Origin: Ctena decussata
Taxonomy: Eukaryota > Mollusca > Bivalvia > Lucinida > Lucinidae
Reading direction: 5' to 3'
Assembly: GCA_963989385.1 (NCBI GenBank)
Contig: OZ022505.1
Coordinates: forward strand, 59,771,737-59,835,736
DNA: 64,000 nucleotides
Shown: one piece after another, positions 26,966 to 36,490 of the stretch
How the letters are laid out: every line of letters begins with the position of its first letter
Numbering within the stretch: the first letter of the stretch is position 1
The notes under the pieces: generated by a model
Seen by the model: the letters and a program-made list of their open reading frames with translations, nothing else
What the model was told of the DNA's origin: nothing
Databases searched by the model: none
Translations under genes and position numbers: made by a program

Positions 26966-27154
26966 AATTAGAGGTCGATAGCAAACATATATACGTTGAA
27001 CGTTAAAAGAAGGGATTGGGTCGAAATCGATATCAAACATATATACGTCGAACGTTAAGAGAAGGGATTAGGTCGAAATCGATATTATTAATATTCGAGT
27101 TGCAGTTGCATTATGTCTTTTTTTAAATTCTATCTATCTATCTATCTATCTACC

Positions 27155-27196
27155 TTTTTTTTTTTTTTTTTTTTTTTTTTGGGGGGGGGGGGGGGG
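27155..27196. repeat. T26-G16 homopolymer pair at the array edge
   Basis: A run of about 26 T is followed directly by 16 G, then CGGGG. It marks the end of the ATCT array. Exact lengths are unreliable because homopolymers are error-prone in sequencing and assembly. Confidence 0.7.
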
Positions 27197-27199
27197 CGG

Positions 27200-28194
27200 G
27201 GTGTAGTAGTAAATACACGGTTAGAGTCGTTAAGAAAAGACATATTTGTCAAGAAGTGTATTTTGCCTAAAATTCGTTGAGTATATGGTTGAAAATATCG
27301 ACTTGTCTTGAATTTTGCATAATTGACTTGTTCAGTATATTGGCCTAATATTATTTGATATCTTGTCCAGATATAATGCTAATAAAGAGGAATATAGGTT
27401 TTCCATGCACACCCATTATTCAGCCTTGATGCACCTAGTGCCTGCTCAAGATAGTCATAGAACTAGATTCATTTTGAAAATCTGCGTTTGGACAAATAGA
27501 TGACAGTCCGAAGCTTAGTCTGGACAAGTATGACTTTGCATACTCACCTCATTCTGGCATAAATCTCGGCTTCCTCAGATAATCAAATTTGTGTCTTCTA
27601 CTTAATTTTGATATGTGATTCAGACATCCTTTTATCCAGGGTGCCCTTTCGACAGCTAGTGCGTCTAACGTATATTCACACCATATACAAGTAGTATTTG
27701 GGTCAAAGAAGGGGAAAATATCAGCAGTTTCCGTATATTTGGTTTCAGCAGGCGCTTTGATATACATGTAACTTTCAGAGCATCAACAAAACAAAAACAC
27801 TTAAAGTCATGGTCATAATTGTTGTCAAATCAGTATTTCAAGATGCACTTTGAAAACAGAGACTTTCTAACAACGTTCAGTTGTTTGCAACTGGTAATCA
27901 GAATTGAGATTTCGATGGTGAGGTGAGATAGGGTGACAAAAGCGAGGAAAAAAGGAAAGACTATGGGTTTGACTTTCTTAAACTCATGATACACTGGTGA
28001 ATCTATTTGGGTACACAAGCTAATTTAGGGAACTCTATGGCTTTAAACAAATACGTAGTTTTAATGGTGACCCTAAAAGAACTCTTATCGGACCAAGCTA
28101 TAACTGTAGCTCGGCCTGATAAAGTTGTAAGGGCGAACAGACTGACTTTTTTCACTTTTTAAGACGCTTATTCCATTTGATGTATGACTGGTAA
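27200..28194. other. Unannotated interval
   Basis: No convincing gene, RNA or repeat seen. The open frames are under 75 codons and lack recognisable motifs. Confidence 0.5.
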
Positions 28195-28457
28195 ATTTTC
28201 TAAATTATTTTAAAACTGACTTATCATAGCGTCATGAATCTTGGCGGAGTATGGCTTCCATTCTTTTGAGTTGTTTTGACATTTTGCAGGGTTTTGCTGC
28301 ATCGAACATTTCTGTTCTGATGCCCTTGTCTGTCGCCTTTCTCGAGATGCAGGGGTTGAGATGGCTCGATGGTTGCCTTCGCTAGCGAATTTTTACATAG
28401 ACGTCTCCTACCTAATATCTACAGCGAATGTGTCCCGCGGAATGCGACAGTAAGTGT
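28195..28457 (-). repeat. Dispersed repeat R1, copy 2
   Basis: Reverse-complement counterpart of 6716-7108, colinear over about 260 bp. It stops exactly where LINE D's (TATC)n tail begins (28458), so the R1 boundary here coincides with the LINE D junction. In-frame stops show it is not a functional coding sequence. Confidence 0.65.
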
Positions 28458-28695
28458 AGATAGATAGATAAACTTTTATTATAGTGACTTGTGTAATATG
28501 TACAGTACAAATAAACAATTCAAAACGCAAAAAATACACCCGGCCGCATGGACCTATAAGTCACTTTGAACACAGTATATCAAAAACAGTAATGTAGATT
28601 TTTACTATTAGGTAGTAATACTTAATACAAACAAAAATGCATAAGTTCATCTGAAGTATTACCTATAACTATATACATACGCTATAAGCAAAAGC

Positions 28696-28822
28696 AGCCC
28701 AACAAGCATGAGACGTCGACACAACCTCGTATCAGTACGCTGTCGTACAAACGTCGATGTAACGTAATGACGTTTCATCGACGTAGGTATGACCTTGTCC
28801 CGACGTGGCATATCCGCAGGGA
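28696..28822. repeat. GACGTC-rich MITE-like segment
   Basis: Begins CCCAACAAGCATGAGACGTC and ends near GACGTGGCATATCCGCAGGG. Several ACGTC/GACGT motifs lie between. The left end matches, in inverted form, the end at 61281-61301 (GACGTCATGATCCTGCTGGG), so it is probably the terminus of a shared DNA transposon family. Confidence 0.5.
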
Positions 28823-28876
28823 AGAGAATGGAACCAAAAGACAGTTGATATGTCTTGAACTAATGATTTAAATCAA

Positions 28877-29851
28877 TTATACAAGTGTTTCTTCCTTGTT
28901 CAAAAAGCTCTGGGTTATATATTTTGCAACATGTTTATATTCTTTTGTTAATAAAATTTTCAGTTTTTTTTCTAGTGAACTTAAAGTCTGAAAAATCTGA
29001 TCATAAATTTTTCTATACATTAGTTGTCTTTCGGTGGTATATCTATCACAATCAAAAATAAAATGGCATTCATTTTCAACCTCACCACTGTCACATATTT
29101 GACAGATTCTATGTTCTGGCCTCAGACCACTATAGCGACCAGTTTCAACCCTAAGTGGCAGAACCCCACCTCTTAACTGTGCCAAAAAAGAACGCTCCTG
29201 CTTTGAAAGATAACTTTTTACATAACTTTCTGTTTCGTAATCATATTTGAAAGTAATATATGTACGTAATTTTGGCAATTCGATACATTTCAGAGACCAT
29301 TCGTCATTATAGTTTCTGGAGAATGTTTGTTCGTACATATTAATATCACATCTAATCATATTTTGGTAAAACTCATCTGGTAAGCCTATGTACTGAAAAA
29401 CTGATTTTATTTCTGAACACCAAGAGTTAGTAGAGCACTGACTATAGTCATATAAAAATATTGTCTTCGTAAGTCTTTCGTCATTCATCTCAACCAAACG
29501 ATTCCATAGACGTATTATATTAGTCTAACGCCTGTGGGTACTCAGTGGCCATCCCATGTCACCATTGATGGCTAAAATTGGAGAAAAGCGATGTACTCCT
29601 AAGAAATATCGAATGGCGCGATTTTGCACCATGTCCCCTTTGTTGAAATGACGGAAACCCCATACAGCGGAGCAATATTCTGTCATCGGTACCACGCATG
29701 AATTATACATCTTCGAGAAAGTTTCAAATCCAACGTCTTTAAAATTATGAATTTTCGAGATTATCGAACCCATCGCTCTCCCACCAGAGTTAAACAGAGT
29801 TTCTGCTGTTATATTAAAATCTAAGTTACTGAACAAAATAAAATAGAGCTA
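28877..29851 (-). pseudogene. LINE D ORF remnant (RT C-terminal region with zinc knuckle)
   Basis: The frame from about 29851 reads 'YNSCVVPMTEYCSAVWGF' and 'QNRAIRYFLGVHRF', typical of the region after the RT thumb in non-LTR retrotransposons. A TAG at 29525-29527 interrupts it, and the same frame resumes for about 215 codons. The downstream part has a C-x2-C-x9-H-x4-C knuckle (CQICDS...ECHFIFDC), a common C-terminal nucleic-acid-binding motif in these proteins. It ends at the TAA at 28877-28879. The catalytic RT domain is missing, so the copy is inactive. Confidence 0.8.
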
Positions 29852-30029
29852 TTGCAGTATTGAAAAAAAATAACATCATGATTTTAACAAGACAGAACAT
29901 AAAACAAATGGAATCACTATGAAGGAACCGCCTTAGGGTGGTCAGTATCAAATACTGTAGGAGAGAGGGGGGGGAGGGGGGCGGGGCGGGACAAACATTC
30001 ACCCTCTCCCTTCGTCTGCCATAGCCGTT

Positions 30030-30100
30030 GCGGGACGTCAAGAAACGTCATGTTCTTTACGTCAATATGACGTTTCTGCGTCGAATACAAGATGTATGCG
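30030..30100. repeat. GACGTC-rich cluster
   Basis: Four to five ACGTC/GACGT motifs occur within 70 bp. It lies on the other side of LINE D from the 28696 segment and may be the other end of the same interrupted transposon. No terminal CCCAGCAGG-type end was found here. Confidence 0.35.
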
Positions 30101-31015
30101 TATGCGTAATTAAATTTCACTCAGCGTGTTAGAAATCTTGCAAATGTGAAATTATTGTAATCCATCCATGTATTTGAGATTCATATTAAACCATGTGTAT
30201 GGGATCGAAAGCGGCCCGTGCAGGCATGAGCTATCATTCCAACAGTCATTTCAAAACAAAGGAGCCGTCCAGGTAAATACTTCACAAAAATATTCTATGA
30301 GACTGAAATATTAAAAGGGATGTGCATTATTTACAGCACGCTCAAACTGCATTATTTGTAGCGAAATATCTGTACAATCCTTGGTCGTTCTTTCATTTTC
30401 ATAAAATTGTATTTGGTTTAAAAGATGGATGTCTTTGCTTTCATTGGCCAAAAGAGGTCAAATACAAATTGGTAGCCATTTCAACTTCAGTTTATTCGAC
30501 ACCGTTTAATAGGCATGTAGATGCCGCCGTTCAGTTTATCCTCTTTGGTCTCTTGGCAGGGGATGGCAGTACCCTGGTGCTCACTGACAACAGCGCTTGT
30601 AAAGAAAACTGTTGAAAAGAGAAGAACCAGCTTTTCCGGTGTTCATATATAAAACAACATCGGTAAAATAATCATTTTTCGTAAAAAACAAAATGTTAGG
30701 TAGAAATATGTTCATATATACACTTTTCGACCAACACGGTATTACTCGAGTTGAAAAAAAGTTAGGTCGAAATTTTAGGGTACTTTTTTACAATTTCTTC
30801 AACTTTTTTTTAGGTCGAAATCGCTAATTAATGAAAAATCGAATTTATAAGTTTTTCTAAGTAATTCTATCGTCATCTTGTTTTTTCCAAACAACTATTG
30901 TGAGATTTCCACATCTGTTCTAAATAAGCCATTTCAGTAATAGATTATATTATAAAAACGTTTTTTCGTCCTAATCGTAGTGTTCATCCGATTCGACCCA
31001 ACCTGAAAAACTCGG
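30101..31015. other. Unannotated interval
   Basis: A 97-codon open frame at 30322-30615 has no recognisable domain and no supporting context, so I do not call it. 'taggtcgaaat' occurs twice near 30763 and 30813. Nothing else stands out. Confidence 0.45.
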
Positions 31016-31016
<1 letters not shown>

Positions 31017-31073
<57 letters not shown>

Positions 31074-31074
31074 G
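31017..31074. repeat. (TA)n microsatellite
   Basis: Nearly uninterrupted TA dinucleotides over about 58 bp with one TG variant. Confidence 0.95.
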
Positions 31075-31168
31075 TTACAATTTATAAACGAATAAAATGT
31101 GTTTAAAACAAAATTTCGCTTCATTGCTTAACATGTAATTGATATATCTAAGATGCAAACAAGATAAT

Positions 31169-31231
31169 AATGTCATCTACAGAATACGAAGATCATAATT
31201 ATTATGATCTTCGTATTCTGTAGATGACATT
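31169..31231. repeat. 63-nt perfect palindrome
   Basis: Two 31-nt arms (starting AATGTCATCTACAGAATACG) are exactly reverse-complementary around a single T. The surrounding sequence is AT-rich and unrelated. No terminal motif identifies a transposon family. Confidence 0.9.
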
Positions 31232-31265
31232 GAAATGTATCATTTGAGCGTAAAACAATATGATG

Positions 31266-31965
31266 TTAATTGATTTGCACAAAATACAATAACAAGAGTT
31301 GTCAGAAGACAACAAAGGCTAACCGGACGCTGAATCTTAAAGCGATGGTGACGGTGTTGAAAGACTCTTGTCCAGACGTATGTAATTGCCCAGTATAACA
31401 AATATGATTAAGTCAGCAAAACAATATTGGTCAAATCCATACTTGGATGGCGGTATTAATATGGTATTGTCATATATAACTATATGCCAGCTATCATGGC
31501 TTTAACCCATAAAGAGCCGGAGAAATATCATAAAGTCAGTGGAAGCATATCGTAAAGTCTTTGAAGCAGAAATGTGGGTTGAATCCATACATGGATGAAG
31601 GTATTAAAACGGTCTTGTCCATACGTAAATACATGCCAAGTATCATGGCTCTAGCCCATATATCAACTGAAAAATATCATAAAGTCAGTGAAGCGAATGA
31701 TAAAGTCAATGGAGCAAAAATATAAGTCAAATGCATACATTGGTTGTAAAATATGGTGGTGAAATATATGTATGTGCCAAGTATTATGGTCCTAACCCAT
31801 ACAGAGACCGTGATGTCTTAAAATCAGTAAAGCATATCATAAAGTCAGTGAAGCTAAAAAACAGGTCAGATGATACATGGATGCTGGGGTTGAAATGACC
31901 TTGTCCATAATTACGTTTAAGGGAAAGCGTATGGTATAGGCAGGCTCCATACAAGACTTTGGCTC
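31266..31965. repeat. Dispersed element with ~150-bp tandem units
   Basis: Opens with ACAAGAGTTGTCAGAAGACA. 'atcataaagtcagtgaagc' and 'catacatggatg...ggt' lines then recur about every 150 bp, roughly four times, between 31400 and 31910. No coding potential. The style matches other bivalve tandem-core elements in this window. Confidence 0.6.
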
Positions 31966-32132
31966 AGGTGAATCAAAACATTCAATACGGCTAACCAAAC
32001 CACCTTCTATTGGCTACTCGTACTGGTAGACTTGATACATGTATCTTCGATGCTATAGCATGGATTTGTATTATGATTGGTATAATGGTGCATTCAGACA
32101 CAACTCATAGTTTACAGTTAACCCAAATGGGG

Positions 32133-34345
32133 AACAGCCTGAACATACATGAGGCATCTGGGCATGATGGCCTGAATGCTAGGTAGTTAAAGGAATGTAG
32201 TTCTGGAATTGCTCCTGTCCTGACCTTCAACTACAATGAGTCGTTTGCTCAGGGCGCTGTACAAGATGATTGGCGACAAGCAAATGTAGCTCCGGTTTTT
32301 AAGAAAGGAGAAAAATATGATGATGCTAACTATCGACCGGTGTCGCTTACATGCATCTGTTGCAAAACCCTAGAGCATATAATAGTAACATAAACAAGCA
32401 CCTATCCTTTGAAAGCATTCTTGCTGACTGTCAGCATGGTTTCCGAAGTCAGAGGTCTTGAGAAACTCAACTTGTTCAGTTCTGCCACGATTTAGTAAGC
32501 AACTAACTCGTGGCCATAAGCAGACTGATGTGATCATTTTGGATGTCGCAAAGGCCTTTGACAAGTAACCACACAGGAGGCTAGTCTACAAAGGACCTCT
32601 GACAGTTGTAATGTAAATTTGCCTATAAAAATGAGGAAATATGAACTTTCGGTATACTTCTAAATTTTTATTGAAATATGTTGCTCTGAACGCCCTATAA
32701 TTGGTACAAAAATAATTTTTCATTTATGTCACACACAGACTTAGATTTTTGGTGTAAAAAGCAGTTTTTTACAATTGAATGTATGGAAAACAGGAAATTT
32801 TTTATAAAGATGCTTCCCCCCCCCCCGTGCCTCAGCAAGCCACTTTGCATGCATGTGTGTATCGTCAATATACACATTATATATGAGTGGCAAGCTGAGG
32901 CACGGGCGGGGGGGGGGGGGGAAAGATAGTCTTCAGCTGAAAAACTGAAAAGTGGGTGGGGTAATTAGACCCTTTGTGACTAAACCTAAGGCTAGCATCC
33001 TTTTAATTTACATATAATTGCATACTATGAGTAGCTGCAGTCTTTTATTTCATTTTAAGCATATTTAACAAATAAATTTCAGTATACTAGAAAATGCTAA
33101 AAATATAGGTATTTAGGATGACCGAAAATTTCACTTACCCCTCTTGCGAGAATCAGTGAGAGTTAGTGTGCGGATGCAATAATTGTTCAAAATCAATATC
33201 AAAACCTCTTTATAATGGATAAATCTACCCGTTAGTGCCAAAATTTTCATTATTGGCTTCCCAAAAAAGCTGCAGTAATTTGTTGAAAAATAGGCAGATT
33301 TGCATGGAAACTGTCAGAGGTCCTTAGACTATTACGGGCTTAGAAGATCTACTCATAAGTGGATCAACTCATGGCTCTGAGCGTCCACAAAAAGTGTTTT
33401 TTTATGGCCAGTCTTGGATCCAGTCCCGGTTCTATCTGGTGTCCCTCAAGGATCGGTCTTAGGACCGATCTTTCTAACACCGATCCTTTTACTCATTTTC
33501 ATTAATGATCTTCTAGATAACAGCAGGTCATCTGTTCGTCCTTTTGCTGATGATTGTGTCTTGTATAGAAATATCTTCTCCCGCATGGATTGCCAGATCT
33601 TGCAAGATGACCTGAACAGCCTCGCACAATGGGAGACCGATTGACAAATGAAATTTAATGTTGCCAATTGTCATTCTATGAGGGTGACTCGGCACCTCCC
33701 TAGCAAGTAAATTCACTTTAATTACTCTCTCCACCAGCTCAGGTTAGAACAGGTTCAGCCCGCCAAATATCTTGGAATAACAATTACAGACAATTTGAAT
33801 TGGGGTCAACATATTTCAGAAATATCAAGTAAGGCAACAAAGACAATGGGTTTTCTTCGGCGCAATTTGGCACTGGTACCTCGGCAAACAAAGGAAGCTG
33901 CATACAAAACATTGGTTCGCCCTCACCTGGAGTTTGGCGCACTTTTTTGAGAGCCCTATCACAAAACTCAGATTCAGCGGGTTGAGAAGGAGCAGAGAAC
34001 AGCTACCAGGTGGACCTGCAGGCGATGGCGGAACACAAGTAGTGTCGGCGATATGCTGGACGAGCTTGAGTGGCCATCCCTGGAGGCCGGCCGGGAGCAG
34101 TCCTCTTTAACCTTCTTTTACAAGATTCACTCCGGTACCATGTCCCTTGAGAAAGATATTACTTGACCCTACCACAAACGTCGAGAAGAACTAGGGCATC
34201 CCATGATTCACAGTACACTAGATACCTTGCATATAATGATGCCCTGAAGAATTCATTCTTCCCTAGGACTATTCCTATGTGGAATAGTCTCCCCTCTTCG
34301 GCGGTTTCTGCCAAAACCGCTGAGGAGTTTAAGAACCTTGCTTAG
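32133..34345 (+). pseudogene. LINE C reverse transcriptase remnant
   Basis: One frame from about 32133 reads 'ASGHDGLNAR', stop, 'SFAQGAVQDDWRQANVAPVF', 'YRPVSLTCICCKTLEHII', then shifts frame. 'QHGFRSQRS' follows near 32432. 'DVAKAFDK' ends at a stop before the TIR insertion. After it come 'DYYGLRRSTHKWINSW', 'GVPQGSVLGP' (about 33438), 'FADDCVLYRN' (about 33540), 'AKYLGITITDNLNWGQHI', 'LRRNLALVPRQTKEAAYKTL' and, near the end, 'NSFFPRTIPMWNSLPSS'. These are RT blocks and the conserved C-terminal region of jockey/CR1-type proteins. At least six in-frame stops and two or more frameshifts make it non-functional. Confidence 0.85.
32593..33323. mobile_element. 731-bp TIR element inserted in LINE C without target-site duplication (Spy-like)
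   Basis: The ends are GGACCTCTGACAGTT and its exact reverse complement, and looser similarity extends the inverted repeat to about 31 bp. Removing the element rejoins the LINE C frame as ...LeuValTyrLys|LeuAspTyrTyr..., with AAA on the left (32590-32592) and TTA on the right (33324-33326), and no duplicated bases. Inserting between AAA and TTT without duplication is the reported hallmark of Spy DNA transposons. Inside, a hairpin (GTGCCTCAGC near 32827 and GCTGAGGCAC near 32895) is bounded by C and G runs. No transposase frame is present. Confidence 0.75.
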
Positions 34346-34523
34346 ATTATCGGCCCAGACGCATGTGTTTTACCATGCCTCTGATCTGCTTCTTGTAAAT
34401 GGTTTTAATGGCCTACCCCGAAAGTTTGTTATCCCTTTGAGCTAAATTCAAATTTAGCCACCCACCACACCTGAGGTAATGGCCAGAAAATGATCGTTTC
34501 AGTATCGAGAGATAGATAGATAC

Positions 34524-34815
34524 CTACCCGCACTGACTACTACAATCACTCATTTTATCTTCTCGCAGTCGTTCAGTGGAACAACCCTCCACCCATCGCC
34601 ACCTTGACAGCTTCAAGCGGGCTGTCAGTCAGGTGTGCCACCTGAAACCCCAAACTTATCATTCTGCTGCTTTTATCCTCGCGTTTGATTTCTACTTTAC
34701 TGTCGCACTTTTAAATCCACTTTCACTGTTATTCTAAATACTTTCATCGCATGTCGCGGGAACCCGGCACGTAATACTCATATGAGGGTGAATGCCGTAT
34801 GAAGAGATAGATAGA
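34524..34815 (+). mobile_element. LINE E 3' fragment, (GATA)n tail
   Basis: A short C-terminal LINE fragment joins directly to LINE C's GATA tail. It reads 'TDYYNHSFYLLAVVQWNN', changes frame, then reads 'HRHLDSFKRAVSQVCHLK'. The 3' UTR contains 'ggcacgtaatactcatatga' and ends GAAGAGATAGATAGA. The frame break and 5' truncation make it dead. It is a different family from LINE C, judging by the 3' UTR. Confidence 0.75.
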
Positions 34816-35920
34816 GCAGTACGTGTCATTCCATGATTGCAGTTGTAGTTATTTTGTACTCGAATGAATACAAGAGTTACGCTGTTCAAATGCGGATAAT
34901 CTTCTTGATAATGTCCCAGAGCAAATGACTAGCTGGAAGTAAACAGAAGACACATTTACTGAGACTTGTAGGTAAGATAAGATTTATTCAGTTTATAAAA
35001 TCATAAGTATGCACACAGATATAATGGTCAATATTGGAGATCACAGCACTTTTCTGAGCATTTTCACGTTTAAATTAGGCTATGTTGCAAATTATAAATT
35101 CATTGCAAGAAGTTTATAGATCTAGCACATTTTTAAAACATTTTAACAAAATTTGGTAATGCTAAGATGAATACCAAAATTAAATATGAAACATGATATG
35201 ATGTTACTACAAAATTATGCTTTATAACTCATGGATAGCCCTGAAAGCCCTAAGACTTATTTCCAGTGGAGTTTGATGGGAACAATCAAGCTTTTTGGCA
35301 CATAAAAAATCAAGTATGTCTGAACAAACAGACACTGAGATCATATAATGGTAACACATTTGACCAATCACAAGTGAATGATTATCACTAAAACCTGGTA
35401 CGTGAAAATCACAGACTTCAGCTCAACTCTAAGAAGAGTCTCAATAGGGATTTTCCTTCTTCCTGCTGTAGCACTGCGTCTCTCCGTCTGTACTGACAGC
35501 CCACTCTCGCCAGGACAGACTCAGTGCCAAACATTCACAAATCTCAATACAGAAGTCGCTGCAGTTATGGCTGAATAGTGCATATGTTTTCTTGCTCGGT
35601 TGAGCTGAGTATGAAATTTTCTCTGCTTATGAATATAAAAATGTCAACATTTTCATATTTTATCAGCAGAGAAATCTTCATGCTCAGCTGAGTTGAGCAT
35701 GAAAGAAGTTTTATAACCAAGGGGGGGGGGGGGGGCCAAGTCACAGACTGAGAAATTTGTACAAAAGCTGCGTTAAAGTTTTCACCTTAAGTTTAGAATA
35801 GTTACTGTGTTTGTTGTTGTTCTGAAAGCCTTAACTGGAACTTGTTCAGATGTGCTTAGTGTTATTATAGGATGGATAAATATTTAGTTCCCATCCTCTA
35901 GATACTGCTGCTGACTTAAC
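34816..35920. other. Unannotated interval
   Basis: No gene recognised. Near 34975 the minus strand reads 'ACTGAATAAATCTTATCTTA', which looks like a retroelement 3' end. A 17-nt G run lies near 35722. Confidence 0.4.
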
Positions 35921-36487
35921 GGTCCATTGAAATACCACAAACCACCGCAAACCACAGCAAACCACCACAAACCTGTCCAAAATCAATACAAACCACCTAA
36001 AAAACTATTTCACTGTACATTTAATCAAAATATTTGATATTTGCTGTACTATTAATGACACCTTTTCCATATTTAGAACCTTAGCATCTTTAACTTTACC
36101 TATTTATTTTCTAACATGCATTACACAGGCAAAGTGTGAAAAACCTGCAATCATATCTTCTTTTTTAGGATTATAATTAAAAATAACTCTATTTTTTCTA
36201 GTTCATCAAAAATTAATAAATAAATAATGATAATAATAATAACAATAATAAATTAATGTTTTTTATAATATATAATAGTAACAGTAATGCCAAAGTGTTG
36301 GCAGAAGTGGTCTTTTAGGTGCTATAAGGTAATTCAGCTGATAAATGTTATATCAAAAGTATACTAAAATATCTAAAAGGTGGTTAGAAATGTTATTTAA
36401 ACTGGTTTGTGGAGTTTTGGGGAAGATTTGTGGTGGTTTGCAGTGGTTTGCGGTAGTTTGCGGTGGTTTGCGGTATTTCAATGCACC
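35921..36487. mobile_element. 567-bp TIR element with minisatellite ends
   Basis: Left end GGTCCATTGAAATACC and inverted right end GGTGCATTGAAATACC. Both TIRs continue into short tandem copies of a CAAACCACCG/CGGTGGTTTG unit. The interior is AT-rich with (ATA)n near 36215-36255. No reading frame of note. Target duplication unclear. Confidence 0.7.
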
Positions 36488-36490
36488 CTT

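Larger units (their letters stand above)
1831..27154 (+). repeat. 25-kb composite array: (ATCT)n blocks alternating with related spacer modules
   Basis: Blocks of (ATCT)n, always ATCT on this strand, alternate with 50-150 bp spacers every 80-170 bp. Four spacer classes recur. One has 'aatgaggagacgatgacaaa' and 'aaattagggtataagtagtc'. One has 'agaagtcgatgacatgcata' and 'aaataattttcggaattgaa'. One has 'gagaagacgattgtgaatcg'. One has 'aaggtcgaaatcgtcgaaag'. Shared GATGACAAATATA, GAGTCGAAAT and ATTTCAA motifs suggest one ancestral module. Some blocks switch to (ATGT)n (for example 6360-6425, 18620-18710, 20940-21010, 23070-23120). Inserted transposons listed separately account for the non-array parts. 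Open frames here translate to Tyr-Leu-Ser-Ile or Met-Tyr-Val-Cys repeats and are not genes. Confidence 0.9.
28458..29852 (-). mobile_element. LINE D, 5'-truncated, with (TATC)n tail
   Basis: On the minus strand a C-terminal RT-family coding end is followed by a ~420-bp 3' UTR ending AATAAAAGTTTATCTATC, a GATA-type microsatellite tail. The open frame starts after a TAG near 29850. The 3' UTR seems to contain a GACGTC-rich insertion (28696-28822). Confidence 0.8.
32130..34523 (+). mobile_element. LINE C, 5'-truncated and decayed, (GATA)n tail
   Basis: The plus strand carries RT and C-terminal coding sequence of a CR1/jockey-like LINE, a short 3' UTR, and the tail AGAGATAGATAGATA at 34508-34522. 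It is interrupted by a 731-bp TIR element at 32593-33323. It has several stops and frameshifts and is much older than LINE A. Confidence 0.85.

Noticed and set aside
1831..27154. Alternating repeat/spacer layout as a CRISPR array
   Set aside because: The repeats are a variable-length microsatellite, the spacers are related to each other, there are no cas genes, and the DNA is eukaryotic.
30322..30615. 97-codon open frame
   Set aside because: No domain, no neighbouring exon signals, and a length expected by chance in a window this size.
33446..33734. Two minus-strand frames opposite the LINE C RT
   Set aside because: Antisense shadows of GVPQGS/FADD coding sequence.
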